From positions 53,070,480 through 53,134,479 of the forward strand of contig NC_045436.1 of assembly GCF_002776525.5 (NCBI RefSeq): a stretch of 64,000 bases of DNA, in the 5' to 3' direction. The notes under the pieces were generated by a model. It was not told where the DNA came from. It searched no databases and worked only from the letters and a program-made list of their open reading frames with translations. This document shows, piece by piece, positions 36,054 through 47,514 of the stretch (the first letter of the stretch is position 1; each line of letters starts with the position of its first letter). The translations under genes were made by a program, and so were the position numbers. Source of the DNA: Piliocolobus tephrosceles (lineage: Eukaryota; Chordata; Mammalia; Primates; Cercopithecidae).

Positions 36054-36489
36054 TGACAGCCAATAAGTCGAGAGACAAGGTGTTGGAACAAGGAAAGCAA
36101 CTTTATTCAGAAAGCCAGTAAACTGAGAATATGGCAGTCTACTGTCCTTAAGAACCATCTTAAGTTAGTATAAACTTGGACTCTCTTTTATGTTAAGGGA
36201 AGGAGAAGAGGAGGGGATTAAAGTAAAGAAGTGACGATCAACTGCAGAAATGTGAGCACCAGCGAAGTTCTGAGGAAGTTGGGAAACATTTTTTGTTCTT
36301 GGTCAGCTGACTTCAGATGACCTAGATCAGGTCACAATATTTCTATAAATAAGCTTTAAAAAAGACAGGTGGATCCAAATTATTTCCACAAAGTTGGGTC
36401 TTGTTCACATGGCTAAACTTTGTTTTCCCTGATAAGTAAACCAATGAAGGCTGTGTACCAAAGTTTTGAGTGACACATTTTCCATGTCA
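36054..36489 (-). mobile_element. Probable solo or partial LTR (antisense)
   Basis: Antisense LTR features: the plus strand has aaggaaagcaactttattca, whose complement carries an AATAAA signal (36102-36107) followed by gttgctttcc. Candidate ends are a TG at 36054 and a CA at 36489. No matching target duplication was found, so the limits are approximate. It resembles an endogenous retrovirus LTR of the ERVL or ERV1 class. No retroviral gene is recognisable here. Confidence 0.5.
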
Positions 36490-37344
36490 GTTTCATTTTA
36501 AAAAACCTCTTTTTCATCTTTTCTCCTTCAGTTTCAAATGTTTCCAATCTTTACATTTTAGATAGAACAGGCTGAAATGTATAAGAAAAACAAAATCTCA
36601 AAGTAGCCTTAAATTAGTTGTACTATAAACAGTGTGTTTTATCTCAACACCAGTAGCTTAATAGCAGCAGATTCAAAGCAGGCAAAAAAGGAAAGAGAAA
36701 TAGAGAGCTTTGCTTAACTCTGTAGTTGCAGGTTGACCATTTGAGCTCTGAATTTTCCTTGCTATAATTTACCTATCAGTTTTAAAATGTGTACAAGGAC
36801 AGACCATAATATGCAACCAGATGGAGTCCTAGAAAACCTGGCAGGCTTTTGAACTTTCCCATGTTTTTACACATGAATGCCACAAAAGTTTCTTTCCTAA
36901 GTGGGTCAGTTACCCATTGCACTGACCTGATGAAGACGTGTCTTGCTGTGTCCTTAGTGTGGGTGTTCCCAAGAGTCAATCATTCTAAGCCTCCTTCCAC
37001 TGATCCATCATAATTATACATTTTAAGATCATTCTTTAAAGGGATATTTGACCAGAGCCATCTGAAATTGACTATTTTTTAAAAATAATTAACTTGATAA
37101 ATAACAAGATCTCATAAAATAAAAAAAAGATTAATTTAGATGATGTAGAGGAAAATTCAAGAAGGAAAGGAAGAACAACAATAACAAAAATGGGTGAATT
37201 ATAATAGTTTCTACATCCTATACTAAAGTGAGAGAAAATAAAATATTCCTAGACATGAAAAACTAAATTTTTTGTATTTGTCCCAAACTCAATGAAAACG
37301 CTGATGTTTTATTGTCAGAAAACAAGCAAAAAATGTTTATCCCT
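36490..37344. other. Unassigned sequence next to the LTR-like block
   Basis: Part of 36650-37010 is less AT-rich and could be internal sequence of the same old provirus, since on the minus strand it would lie upstream of the LTR. I cannot recognise any retroviral domain. The small frame 36782-36979 (minus) has no clear family. Confidence 0.3.
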
Positions 37345-37640
37345 GCTGGGTGCTGTGACTCATGCCTGTAATCCCAGCACTTTGGGAGGCTGAGGTGGGT
37401 GGATCATCTGAGGTCAGGAGTTCAAGACCAGCCTGGCCAAGACGGTGAAACCCCATCTCTACTAAAAATACAAAAATTAGCTGGGCATGGTGGCGTGTGC
37501 CTGTAATTCCAGCTACTCAGGAAGCTGAGGCAGGAGAATTGCTTGAACCCGAGAGGCAGAGGTTGTAGTAAGCCTAGATCACACCACTGCACTCTAGCCT
37601 GGGTGACAGAGCGAGACTCTGTCTCAAAAAAAAAAAAAAA
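37345..37640 (+). mobile_element. Alu, full length (AluS-like)
   Basis: Sense Alu from gctgggtgctgtgactcatg to gcgagactctgtctc plus a 15-base A tail, directly followed by eight T. A short flanking match (tccctgc near 37340 and again near 37650) may be the target duplication. Confidence 0.96.
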
Positions 37641-38289
37641 TTTTTTTTCTCCCTGCAAAATTTAAAATCCATGTATATACACATGTATCTAAATATATAC
37701 GTATATATAGCATAGACATAAATATTAAAATATAGCATATATATGCATATACAATTTTATATTCAATGGAATTATGATTTGTAATAGAGATAATTTAATT
37801 TTTAACATTTGCCAAAGTATACACATATCTCTCTTTTTATAGTATGAGCAGACACATCTGTCATCTAATAAAAAGTTGATTTTTATCTCAGAGAACATTG
37901 CATCTCAGAGAATATTTTGCAGTGCTGATTGTTAATGCATTCTTGAGTGTTACCTATAAAATTTAAAAAGATAATTCTTTAGGCGTATATGTTTTACTTA
38001 CCATTAAGAATAAGCTAGAAACTTAGTAACTTTATGCAAGTTTTTCCCCCATGCATGACTAAGTCACGCACCCTGCTCAAGCTTATCTTTAGTTAGGGAG
38101 GATATGCATCTTGTGAGAATTTATAAACATAATGAAGGGTAGGCAAGATTTTAGACTGTTATTTTCTTTTTGAAAAACAAACATTTTATTATGGAAATTT
38201 CAAATGTATCAGTATAAATGTAATAGTATAACCTAAAAAAAGGTCTTACTCAAATGCCTGATACTTTGGCAAGGATGGCTGGACACCTA
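37641..38289. other. AT-rich intergenic DNA with TA/TG low complexity
   Basis: Degenerate TA and CATA runs at about 37675-37765. Nothing else recognised. Confidence 0.5.
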
Positions 38290-38580
38290 GATGACAGAGA
38301 TCAGGTGAGCAACTTTTTCTACCAATATCATTGCAGGCTCTCTTCATGTGGCTTCCCTAGCAGGTACGTACTTGGATTACTCATGTGGCGGCTAATGGTT
38401 CTAAGAGCTAGATATCTGAGAGAAAAGAAGTGGAATCTATCTGTCTCTGAAAGGTCCAGGGTATTGGTCAAAGCAGTTACAGGTCTCATCAGATCCAAAG
38501 GAAATTTGGTCATAGACCCTTTCTCTCAATGGCAGGATTGTTAAAGACATTTTGGTCATCTGAATCCACCACAGTCAGTA
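38290..38580 (+). mobile_element. Ancient interspersed repeat, class uncertain
   Basis: The order catgtggcttccctagcagg, catgtggcggctaatggttc, tattggtcaaagcagttaca, then catagaccctttctctcaat and gcaggattgttaaagacatt follows a familiar old mammalian repeat (usually '...catggcggctgg...attggttaaagcagtcacagg...gggaggagtgtcaaagaattt'). The 96-codon plus frame 38254-38544 and the minus frame 38328-38513 lie inside it and are not genes. Confidence 0.5.
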
Positions 38581-39177
38581 TCTTAGTTATTCTCTGAAGG
38601 TCAAGAGCTGTCTTCCCAGTGCCAAATAGTTCATATTACACAATTATGTCTAGAGGTAAGAAGAAACTCATGTATTCTATTTTTTTTTTTTTCAGAGATA
38701 GAGGAATGTTTTCTAAGAAGTCTTCTCTACTAAGTTGTATGGCATTCTCAGATCTACAGTAATCATATAATATTTGGCTCAACAAGGTTGTATTTACATA
38801 TCATATGTGAATATTATTTAATTCATATAAAAACAGAATTAGATAGTACTATTTTTCCAATTATATGTTTTTTCCCTTTTTGAGTGCACTTATTCCTAAA
38901 AGTCCATGATAATCACTAAATTAATCAACTTTTGGCAATTTTACAGATGTCAATGTCTGAAATTATACACACACACTATCAGCTCTCATATAACTTACAT
39001 CTTTGAGTAGGTTATAAATAACTATATGTAAGTAAATAAGTAAATTATTGAATGTGAGACACCATGGAAAAAACAGGGAGCAGAAGTACACATTAAGGAA
39101 TAGCTCAAATGTGTTGTGTATGCTCTCCAGAGTCAAAAAGAAAACATTTATGAAAAAATGAATTATTTTAAATAATT
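38581..39177. other. AT-rich intergenic DNA, nothing recognised
   Basis: No repeat or gene seen between the ancient repeat and the L1 tail. A T13 run lies near 38682-38694. Confidence 0.5.
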
Positions 39178-39394
39178 TCAACTTTTATTATAGATTAAAG
39201 TGGTACAAGTGCAGGTTTGTTACCGGGTATATTGTGTGGTGCTGAGGTTTCAGTATAAATAATCTCATTACCCTGGTAGTGAACCTAGAACCCAGTAACC
39301 CAATAGGTGGTTTTTCAGCCCATGTTCTCTCTCCCCTCTCCCCCTTCTAGTAATGCTCAGTGCCTATTGTTCCCATCTTTATGTTGATGTGTAT

Positions 39395-42300
39395 TCAATA
39401 TTTAGCTCCCACTTATAAGTGAGAACATGCATTTTTTGGCTTTATATTCCTGTGTTAATTCTCTTAGGATAATGGCCTCCAGCTGCATACATATTGTTGC
39501 AAAGAACATGATTTCATTCTTTTTCATGATTGTGTAGTATTCCATGGTGCACATGTATCACATTTTTCTATCCCATCCACTGTTGAAGGGTACCTATGTT
39601 GATTCCATATCTTTACTATTGTGAACAGTGGTGCAATGAACACATGAGTTCATGTATCTTTTTGATAGAAGGTTATTTTCCTTTTGGTATATACCCAGTA
39701 GTGGGATTGCTGGGTTAAATGGAGGTTCTATTACAATTTCTTTGAGAAATCTCCAAAGCGTTTTCCATAGTGACTGAATTAGTTTTCATTCTCCTCATCG
39801 GTGTGTAAGTGCTCTTTATTCTTTGCAACCTCCATAGCATCTGTTATTCTTTGACTTTTAAATAATTGTCATTCTCACTGGTGTGAGATGATATCTCATT
39901 GTGGTTTTGATGTGCATTTCTCTGATAGTGATGTTAAATATTTTTTATATGTTTGTTGGCTGCCTTTATATTTTCTTTTGAGAGGTATCTGTTCATGTCC
40001 TTTGCCCATTTTCAACTGGATTATTTGTTTTTTGCATGTTGATTTTTTAAAGTTCCTTACACATTCTGGATATGAGACCTTTGTCAGGTGCATAATATGT
40101 GAATATATTCTTCCATTTTGGGGACTTATTTGATTGCTCTATTGGTAATTCCTTTTCCATGTGGAAACTCTGTATAGTTTAATGAGATTCCACTTGTCAA
40201 TTTTTGTTTTTGTTGCAGTTGCTTTTCAGGATTTAGCCATAAATTCTTTGCCAAAGCTAGAATGTTAAGAAGAGTATTTCCTAGGTTTTCTTCTAGGATT
40301 ATATAGCTTGACATCTTACATTTAAATGTTTAATCCATCTTGAGTTAATTTTTATGTATAAATAGGGGTAGGGGTGCAGTTTTATTCTCCTGCATGTGGC
40401 TAGCCAGTTATCCCAGAACCCAGAACCATTTATTGAATGAGATGTTCCTTCCTCATTGCTTATTTTTGTCAATTTTTTTTAAGATTAGATCGTTGTGTGT
40501 ATGCAAGTTTATTTCTGGGTTCTCTGTTCTGTTCCATTGTTCCGTATGTCTGTATTTGCACCAGTACCATGCTGTCCTGGTTACCATAGCCTTGCAGTAT
40601 AGTCTGAGTCTGGGTAATATGATGCCTCTGGCTTTGTGTTCTTTGTGTAGGATTGCTTTGGCTATTCACATTCCTTTTTTGGTTCCATATGAATTTTAGA
40701 ATAGATTTTTTTCTAAGTCTGCGAAAAATGATGTTGGTGTTTTGATAGGAATGGCATTGAATCTGTAAATAGCTTTGGGCAATATGGCCATATTAACAGT
40801 ATTGATTCTTAAAATCCATGAGCATGGAATAATTTTTAATTTATTTGTGTTGTCTCTGATTTCTTTCAGCACTATTTTTAGTTTTCTTTTAGATATATTT
40901 TACTTCTGTGGTTTGATGAATTCCTAAGTATTTCATTTTTTTGTGGCTATTGTGAATAGAGTTGTGTTCTTAATTTGGTTTTTAGCTAGAACATTGTTGG
41001 TGTATAGAAATGCTACCTATTTTTGTACATTAATTTTTGTATCCTGAAACTTTACTGAAACCACTTTTTAGGTCTAGGAGATTTATGGCAGAGTCTTTAG
41101 GGTTTTCTGAGTATAAAACGTATACAGTCATCAAAGAGAGATAATTTTACTTCTTCATTTCCTATTTGGATGCCTTTTATTTCTTTCTCTTGCTTGATTG
41201 TTCTGGCTAGAACTTCCAGTACCATGTTGAATAGAAGGAGTGAGAATAGGCATTCTTGTCTTGCTCTGATTCTCAAGGTGAATGATTCCAACTTTTTGCC
41301 CATTCAGTATGATGCTGGCTGTGAGTTTGTTATAGATGCCTCTTATTGTTTTGAGAAATATTCCTTCAATGCCTTATCTCTCAAATGTTTTTGTCGTGAA
41401 ACGATGTTAGATTTTAATGAAGGTTTTTTCTGCATCTATTGAGATGACCATATGGTTTTGTTTTTTGATTCTGTTTATGTGGTGAATCATATTTATTAAT
41501 TTGTGTGTATTGAACCAGACCTTCATCCAGAAATAAAGCCTACTTGATTTTAGTGAACTAATTTTCTGATGTGTTGCTGGATTCAGTTTGCCAGTGTTTT
41601 GTTGAGGATTTTTGCATCTGTGTTGATCAAGAATATTGGCCTGAAGTTTTCATTTTCTGTGGTGTCTGTCTGCTAGATTTTCATATCAGGATGATACTGG
41701 CTTAATAGAATGAGTTAGGGAGTATCCCCTCCTCCTTAAATTTTTGAAATAATTTCAGTAGGATTGGTATCAGTTATTCTTTGTATATCTGGTAGAATTT
41801 GGATGTGCATTCATCTAGTCCAGTGCTCTGTTTTGTTGATAGTTTTTTTATTACCAATTTAATTTTGAAACTTGTTATTGGTCCATTTAGGTTTTTGCTT
41901 TCTTTCTAGTTCGATCTTGGGAAATTGTGTGTTTTTAGGAATTTATTCATTTTAATCTATATTTTCTAATATGCATGCATGGAGATGTTCTTAAGTTTTG
42001 AGGGATCTTTTGTATTTCTCTGACATCTTTATAATTTCTCATTGTGCTTATTTGAACCTTCTCTTTTTCTAATTTATTAACCTGCTAGTGGTCTATAAAT
42101 TTTGTTTATTCTTTTGAAAAATCAACTCAGTTTTATTGATCCTCTGTTTGGACCTCTGATCTGAATTTTAATTCTTCTCTAGTGTTAGTCATTTCTTTTC
42201 TTCTATTAGCTTTGGTTTTGAATTCTTTTTGCTAGTTCCTCTAGGTGCAATGTTAGATCATGAATTTGAGATCTTTCTAACTTTTTAACGAAGGCATTTA
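39395..42300 (-). pseudogene. L1 ORF2 remnant without endonuclease domain
   Basis: Reverse transcriptase and C-terminal region in antisense. The frame 41097-41303 holds the polymerase stretch RIRARQECLFSLLLFNMVLE, which corresponds to the normal RTGTRQGCPLSPLL region with substitutions at conserved positions. Just downstream the catalytic FADD is reduced to a form reading LSLFDDC, so an active-site residue is altered. The sequence reaches the linker before the polymerase and then jumps at 42300/42301 straight to ORF1 C-terminal sequence, so the endonuclease region at the ORF2 start is gone. Numerous stops. Not functional. Confidence 0.92.
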
Positions 42301-42486
42301 ATTTCTCCTTTACTTATGAAGCTTAGTTTGGCAGCATATGTGATTTTTGGTTGGAATATATTTTTTAAGAGTGCTGATAACTGCCCCTCACCAATTTCTG
42401 TCTTGTAAGGTTTCTGCTGAGAGGTCTGCTGCTAACCTGATGGGGTTCCCTTTGTAGATAACCTGACCTTTCTAACTGCCTTTAAG

Positions 42487-42535
42487 TTTTTTTTGTTTGT
42501 TTGTTTGTTTGTTTGTTTTTGTTTTGTTTTGTTTT
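42487..42535. repeat. (TTTG)n/(TTTTG)n microsatellite inside L1 ORF1
   Basis: About six TTTG units followed by TTTTG units, at the position equivalent to the tract at 34732-34760 of the other L1. Confidence 0.95.
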
Positions 42536-43008
42536 CATTTACTTTGCTGAGTCTAATAATTCTGTACCTTGGGGATGGTCATCTTGTACAGTATCTAGCA
42601 GGGGTTCTCTATAGTTCTTCAATTTATATGTCTTCCTTTTTAGCAATATTGAGGAAATTTTCATGACTATATCTTCAAATATGTTTTCCAAGTTGCTTAC
42701 TCTGTCTCCTCTTTCAGGAATGCCAATAGTCATAGATTTCATATATTTACATCATCTCTTATTTCTCAGAAGTTTTGTTCATTTTTTAAATTTTTTCTTA
42801 CTTTTGTATGACTGATTTGATTAAAAAAAACATTTTTTTTCATTTTTAAGTTCTTTTTTCTTTACTTTTGTATGACTGATTTGATATATATATTAAAAAA
42901 AAGGTCTTCAAGCTCTGAGATTGTGTTCTCTGCTATATCTATTCTGCTGTTAATACTTCCAGTTATATGATGAAGTTCCTGAAGTGAATTCTTCAGTTCC
43001 AGAAGTTC

Positions 43009-43377
43009 ATCGTGTTTCTTTCTTTTCTTTTTCTTTCTCTTTTTTTCTTTTCTTTTTTATGTATTTGTTTATTTTTTTGAGGCAGAGTCTCACTCTCTTG
43101 CCCAGCGTGGAATGCAATGGTGCAATCTCGGCTCCCTGCAACCTCTGATTCCCAGGTTTAAGCGATTCTCTTGCCTCAGCCTCCTGAGTAACTGGGATTA
43201 CAGGCACCCTTCACCACATCCAGCTAGTTTTTATGAATTTTTAGTAAACACAGGGTTTCACCATGTTGGCCACAGTGGTCTCGAACTCCTGACCTCAGGT
43301 GATCCACCCACCTCGGCCTCCAAAACTACTAGGATTACAGGTGTGAGCCACCATGCCCGGCCATCGTGGTTCTTTCT
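43009..43377 (-). mobile_element. Alu inserted in L1 ORF1, with target duplications
   Basis: Antisense Alu (body 43024-43362) with a long pyrimidine-rich, degenerated tail (43018-43077), gaggcagagtctcactctct at its 3' end and gagccaccatgcccggcc at its 5' end. The target duplication atcgtgtttctttct (43009-43023) is matched by atcgtggttctttct (43363-43377), 14 of 15 identical. This dates the Alu as younger than the L1. The 182-codon plus frame 43112-43660 reads antisense Alu followed by antisense L1. Confidence 0.97.
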
Positions 43378-44180
43378 AAAAAAAGGCTACTTTATCTTGC
43401 AGCTCTTGAATCATTGTACTGGATTCATGAATTGGGTTTTAACTGTCTCCTGGATCAAGATGAGCTTCCTTGTTATCCAGATTCTCAATTCTGTATCTGT
43501 CATTTTACTCAACTCAATGTGGTTACAAATCATTTCTGGGAGACAAGTGTGTTTGTCTGAAGGTAAGGGGACACACTGGCTTTTTGGGTTACCAGAAATT
43601 TTGTACTGTTTTTTTCTCTTGTATGAGGGCTGGTGTTCCTTTAACTATTATGTAACTTGAGGATAATTAGTTGGCTTCATTTTAGGTGCTGCTCAAGGGC
43701 CAAGACTCTATATGTAATCATTATGTGTGGCTGCATTTTTGCCTGAGTTTTCACAGGTACTGTATACTGGCAAAATATTTTGGTGTTGTAATTTGGCCTA
43801 TGATCCAGCAGGTGGAACTGGATCCAGCTATCTGATGGCCCATGGATAGGCTCTTAGCTGCATGGCTTTTTTGTATTTTGGTACATGGCGATAGTGTATT
43901 ATGGACAAAAGACAGACGACCCTCTCACTTGGTGTGGTCCTGAGCTTTGGAGGAGCCCTCTGTGATCACTGGCTCCACGCTCACATTTCCTTTGTTAGGT
44001 CCTCTGGGCTGTAGGGCTGCCTCAGGCAGGGGCTGTGGTTGGCAGACAGGCTGTATCCTTCCCAGACCAGTCCTGTGGAGGGAGGTATTTCCCACTTCAC
44101 CACTGGCTCACAAACCTGGATGTCACCCTCCTCAGAGTTCTGAGAATGAGGGCTCCCCCCTGCTTATGTGTCACCTATGC

Positions 44181-44600
44181 TGGTGAGTCCTATCCAGCTA
44201 GGAGCAGTGGTGTGGATAGAGTCACCTGGCCTGCTGTCCAAGTGCTTCTCAGGGGAACATAGAGCTGCACTCACCTGCAGAATTTGGGCAGATATGGGGA
44301 ACTATGCTGGAAGCAACAACTGGTGAGTCTTCCCCAGCCTGGAGCAGTGGGAGCGGATAGAGTCAACATTTTGCTGTCTAGGTACTTCTTGGGGAAACAC
44401 GGAGCTATGCCTGCCTACAGAGTTCAGACAGAAGTGGATTTGTTGTGCTGGAAGCTTGAGCAGACATGTTTTTCCCAGTTATGTAGAGCGGGGATGGGTG
44501 GAGTCACTCAGTCGAATGACCAGGTGCTTCTTGAGGAACATAGCAGTGTCTTCTAGCAGAGTTCAGGCAGAAGTAGGGCTGCTGTGCTGGAAGCTGTTGC
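44181..44600 (-). repeat. Three tandem 140-bp units in the L1 5'UTR
   Basis: Units at 44181-44320, 44321-44461 and 44462-44600. Each has a 'cccag..aggagcagtgg' block near its start, 'ggatagagtca' after it, 'gtgcttct..gggaacat' in the middle and 'gtgctggaagc' at its end. Units 1 and 2 are most alike; unit 3 is more diverged. The neighbouring L1 at 30-36 kb has no such units. They may be promoter monomers of this L1 lineage. Confidence 0.85.
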
Positions 44601-45068
44601 TGACCCTTGTCTGTTGAGGGGGAGTAAAAAAAATCTTACAGACTCAAACACCATGTCTGGGGCCCCTACTGGGCTGTGGCAGCTGGTGCTGTGTTGCTCT
44701 GGAGAACAAGACCTGCGGGGGTCCTCATGGACTTCAAGGTTGCCTTCACAAAAATGAATGGCAGCTCTCTGTATCAGTCTAGAGGCCCAGTGGGGTCAGG
44801 GTATCTCCTGTTTCCAGGATTTCTCAGGTTCCTGTGAGAAATGTGGACTCCACAGAGGCTGTCACTCATTCATCCCTTCCGTGTGTTGGGGAGTTTCTTT
44901 TGGCTCGGTGCTGATCTGCAGTGGGCTGCTGCCAGCTTCATGGTTTTCTGTTTGTGCCTTTTTGCCCCCTTGATGGGCCCTGACATGGTTTCCTAGATAG
45001 CTTTCAGGGTCAGTGTTTACTCGCCACTTTGTTTCCTCTCCATAGGAGCAGCACACACTAGCTGCTTC

Positions 45069-45707
45069 TGATATAGGAGTTAAGAAGAAAAAAATACGTA
45101 GGCAGATAGGGTAAATACAGGGATCCTCGGCAAGGTTTTCCTTTTAATGAGAATCAGCCTGCAAGTCATTTTCTTTTCTAACAAGGAGCAGCCTGTAAAA
45201 CCGAGCTGCAGACATAGACAAGCAAGCTGGAAGTTTTCAGAGGTGATTTCTGGCCGTTGTGCCAATAGGCAAAAGCTACCTGGGATTAGGCATGTTCAAA
45301 ATGGTGGCTCCATCCTCCCTTCTTTTTGCCAAATCACGCGTACAGTAAGAAGACAATAGGGCCCTGGTCAAGCAAAGATCCCATTTGCCTAATAAGATTA
45401 GGATGATATAACCAGCCTTCCCTGGGTGCTGTGTAAGCATCATAGCTGTTCCCAACAATCTGCGGTCCCTACATAAACCAGACACAACCTCCTCAAGTGT
45501 GCTTATAAAACCTCACGCAGTCCATGGAGTGCTGGCTTTTCCCTTTCAGATGCCCCTCTCCCTCACAAGAGAGAGCTGCTCTCCTTTTTCTTTTGCCTAT
45601 TAAACCTCTGCTCCTAAACTCACCCCTTGTGTGTGTCCATGTCCTTAATCTTTTCGGCATGAGATGACGAACCCCGGGTATTTACGCCAGAGAATGATGC
45701 CACTTCA
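45069..45707 (+). mobile_element. Solo LTR of a class I endogenous retrovirus (ERV1), inserted in the L1 5' end
   Basis: A 639-bp segment beginning TG (45069) and ending CA (45707), flanked by the 4-bp direct repeat CTTC (45065-45068 and 45708-45711); 4-bp duplications are usual for class I ERVs. Sense features: a TATA box in gcttataaaacc (about 45502-45512) and an ATTAAA polyadenylation signal near 45599-45604, followed by a ccttgtgtgtgtcc stretch as in R/U5. No internal retroviral sequence lies next to it, so LTR-LTR recombination has removed the provirus. The sub-family was not recognised. Confidence 0.88.
45502..45514 (+). promoter_or_regulatory. TATA box of the solo LTR
   Basis: cttataaaacc about 95 bp upstream of the ATTAAA signal, the spacing expected for the U3/R layout of an LTR. 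Whether it still drives transcription cannot be told from sequence. Confidence 0.6.
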
Positions 45708-45733
45708 CTTCTAGTCTACCATCTTGCTTATTG

Positions 45734-47514
45734 CTACAAATGAATGAATTTTAAAATATCAAATTCTTTTCAGGATGCTTAAGTAATGGCAGATATGGCA
45801 TAATCAGGTAAAATAAGATATAGTTTAAAATGTGAATACTTAGAATTATTGAATTTATGATTCAGAAATATTTCTTTAAAAAGCTATCAAGATGACAGAC
45901 CCATGAAACACAGTTTCAAGATAACTATACACCTATTTATAATTAAAGCACTGAATGATTAAGTGCTAGTGTCCACATTTTTAAAATCATACTACAAAAA
46001 TTGTATTCTGCAGTGCCCAAAATATTCAACAGTGAGAGAATGCTAGTTCCAGCATTTAATGCTAAAATTGTAAATTAATAGTTATTTTCTGTTAAATATT
46101 GCTAAATATTGAAACCAAAGTGTTTTTTTACAGGAGTATTTTAGCATTTTGAATTGGAGTGATGAGAAACCTTTATCATCACTCTTCTCCAGGCATTAGA
46201 ACTTTCAGCATCATAATGACATGCCCTACAATCGGCCTTAAACCCACATGCTGCATTTATGACATGTCACCTGATGGGGGTTTATATAAGGACATAAGAC
46301 AGGCATGAAAAACAATTGTTCATGCTACTTCTCTAGTAGGCTCATGGAAAACAGCTGACTACTTCAAACAAATTTCCTCATTTTTACTCTTTTCATAATA
46401 CAAAGTGTTCTCTTTTCCTTTTCTTCATTCTCACCAGCCCCCTCTTTTGATTGGTTGTGATTGCTATGTGGATTCTCATAAGGGAGAAAACGAACATGTA
46501 AGTTTAAAGATGAAATATATATCACATTTTTCCCTCTCAAGTGGATGGTTTTCTTCTTTGCAGTGTGCCTAAAACACTAATCAACATAATTGTTACAACT
46601 TAAACAGACTATTATAGATGTGACACCCAAATTACTCTGAAAGCAGACAAAATTAAATGTCCTTTGAAAGTGGTATCTACTCTTTATTATCTTTATCATA
46701 CCTCAGTGTTAAGGAAAGATTAGCATTTGTAACTACTAAAGGTTTCACTCAAGGAAAGCACATATAGTGGAAATAAATAACCCTAAAACAAATATAGATT
46801 ATTACTTTTACTCTTCACAGTATTAAAATGAAAATCTAAAAAAAAAAAAAAAAAAAACATAAATTTGCTTATACTTGAGTATGAATGACATAAATTTTTG
46901 CTATCACCCAAGGTAGCAACATTTAATGAGTCTCAAATTCTATACAAAATTTGTCTGTAGAACATGAGACATTGATAAAGTGGTTGAGCAGATCTATGAT
47001 GCTGTTTTGTGGATTCCAAGTAGTCTTTTGGAGGCCTTTGAAATCACATTGTGTACTATACATTCAAAACATTGACAATGTATAAAAATGGAACAATTGC
47101 TTTCCTAAAGGGATTGGAATACAGAAATATTTTCAATAACAATATTTTTCTTTTATGTCAGCATATAATATTCTGCAGGTAACCAGGTTACAATTTTGCA
47201 TCCCATTTTTGCAAAGTGTATCTTTTTATCATACTTTTTCAAACTATGTAATTGTCAAAGCAGAAATGAATCCTTAGGTGTTAACAAAGTTTACGCTTTG
47301 TGCAAATATTGGTATTTGTGGAGTTAGCTTTTCAACCAGTCTAAAATAATGATATGCATCAAGAAATATGACAAACAATATTCCTCCATAAATATTGACC
47401 ATAATTATATGAGATGGATTGGTGTATATTATGGAAATATTTAAAAATGCTTATTTGCTTTCTTGTTCACTTCTTTTAGTTAACACTTTAGGTGATACAA
47501 ATACTTACTATCAC
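45734..47514. other. AT-rich intergenic DNA, nothing recognised
   Basis: No gene or repeat family seen. Small features only: a 9-bp-stem hairpin gagtgatga/tcatcactc at 46158-46185 and an A20 run at 46838-46857. Confidence 0.5.

Larger units (their letters stand above)
42301..43650 (-). pseudogene. L1 ORF1 remnant, split by an Alu
   Basis: Starts in ORF1 C-terminal sequence (antisense atttctcctttacttatgaa), includes a (TTTG)n tract at 42487-42535, the central part (aagttgcttactctgtctcc at about 42690) and the coiled-coil region at about 42900-43008. An Alu with its own target duplication interrupts it at 43009-43377. ORF1 resumes at 43378 (the region with tcttgcagctcttgaatcat). The frame 42539-42742 is one surviving piece. 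ORF1 protein normally coats L1 RNA; this one is dead. Confidence 0.85.
39178..45733 (-). mobile_element. Near full-length L1 (L1PB/L1MA type) carrying an Alu, a solo LTR and an internal deletion
   Basis: Minus-strand L1 running from the 3' end (aacttttattatagattaaa, gtgcaggtttgttacc) through ORF2, ORF1 and a long 5'UTR. The 5' end is near 45733, where the plus strand reads accatcttgcttattg, the complement of the usual L1 'aagatgg' start. Inserted later are an Alu (43024-43362) and a class I LTR (45069-45707). At 42300/42301 about 1.1 kb is missing relative to the L1 at 30-36 kb. Three 140-bp tandem units lie in the 5'UTR (44181-44600). Without insertions it is about 5.6 kb. Confidence 0.95.

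Noticed and set aside
38254..38544. 96-codon plus frame as a possible exon
   Set aside because: It lies within an ancient interspersed repeat recognisable by several ordered motifs; no family of proteins is suggested.
43112..43660. Longest open frame in the window (182 codons, plus strand)
   Set aside because: The first part is an antisense Alu translation and the rest is antisense L1 ORF1 sequence. The frame crosses a transposon boundary marked by target duplications, and no transcript or splice evidence can be seen.
43947..45056. Cluster of GC-rich frames on both strands
   Set aside because: It belongs to the 5'UTR and tandem units of the L1 at 39-45.7 kb; the overlapping frames in all phases reflect composition.
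46158..46185. Hairpin gagtgatga...tcatcactc
   Set aside because: A 9-bp stem with a 10-base loop is common by chance; there is no sign of a microRNA-like longer stem.
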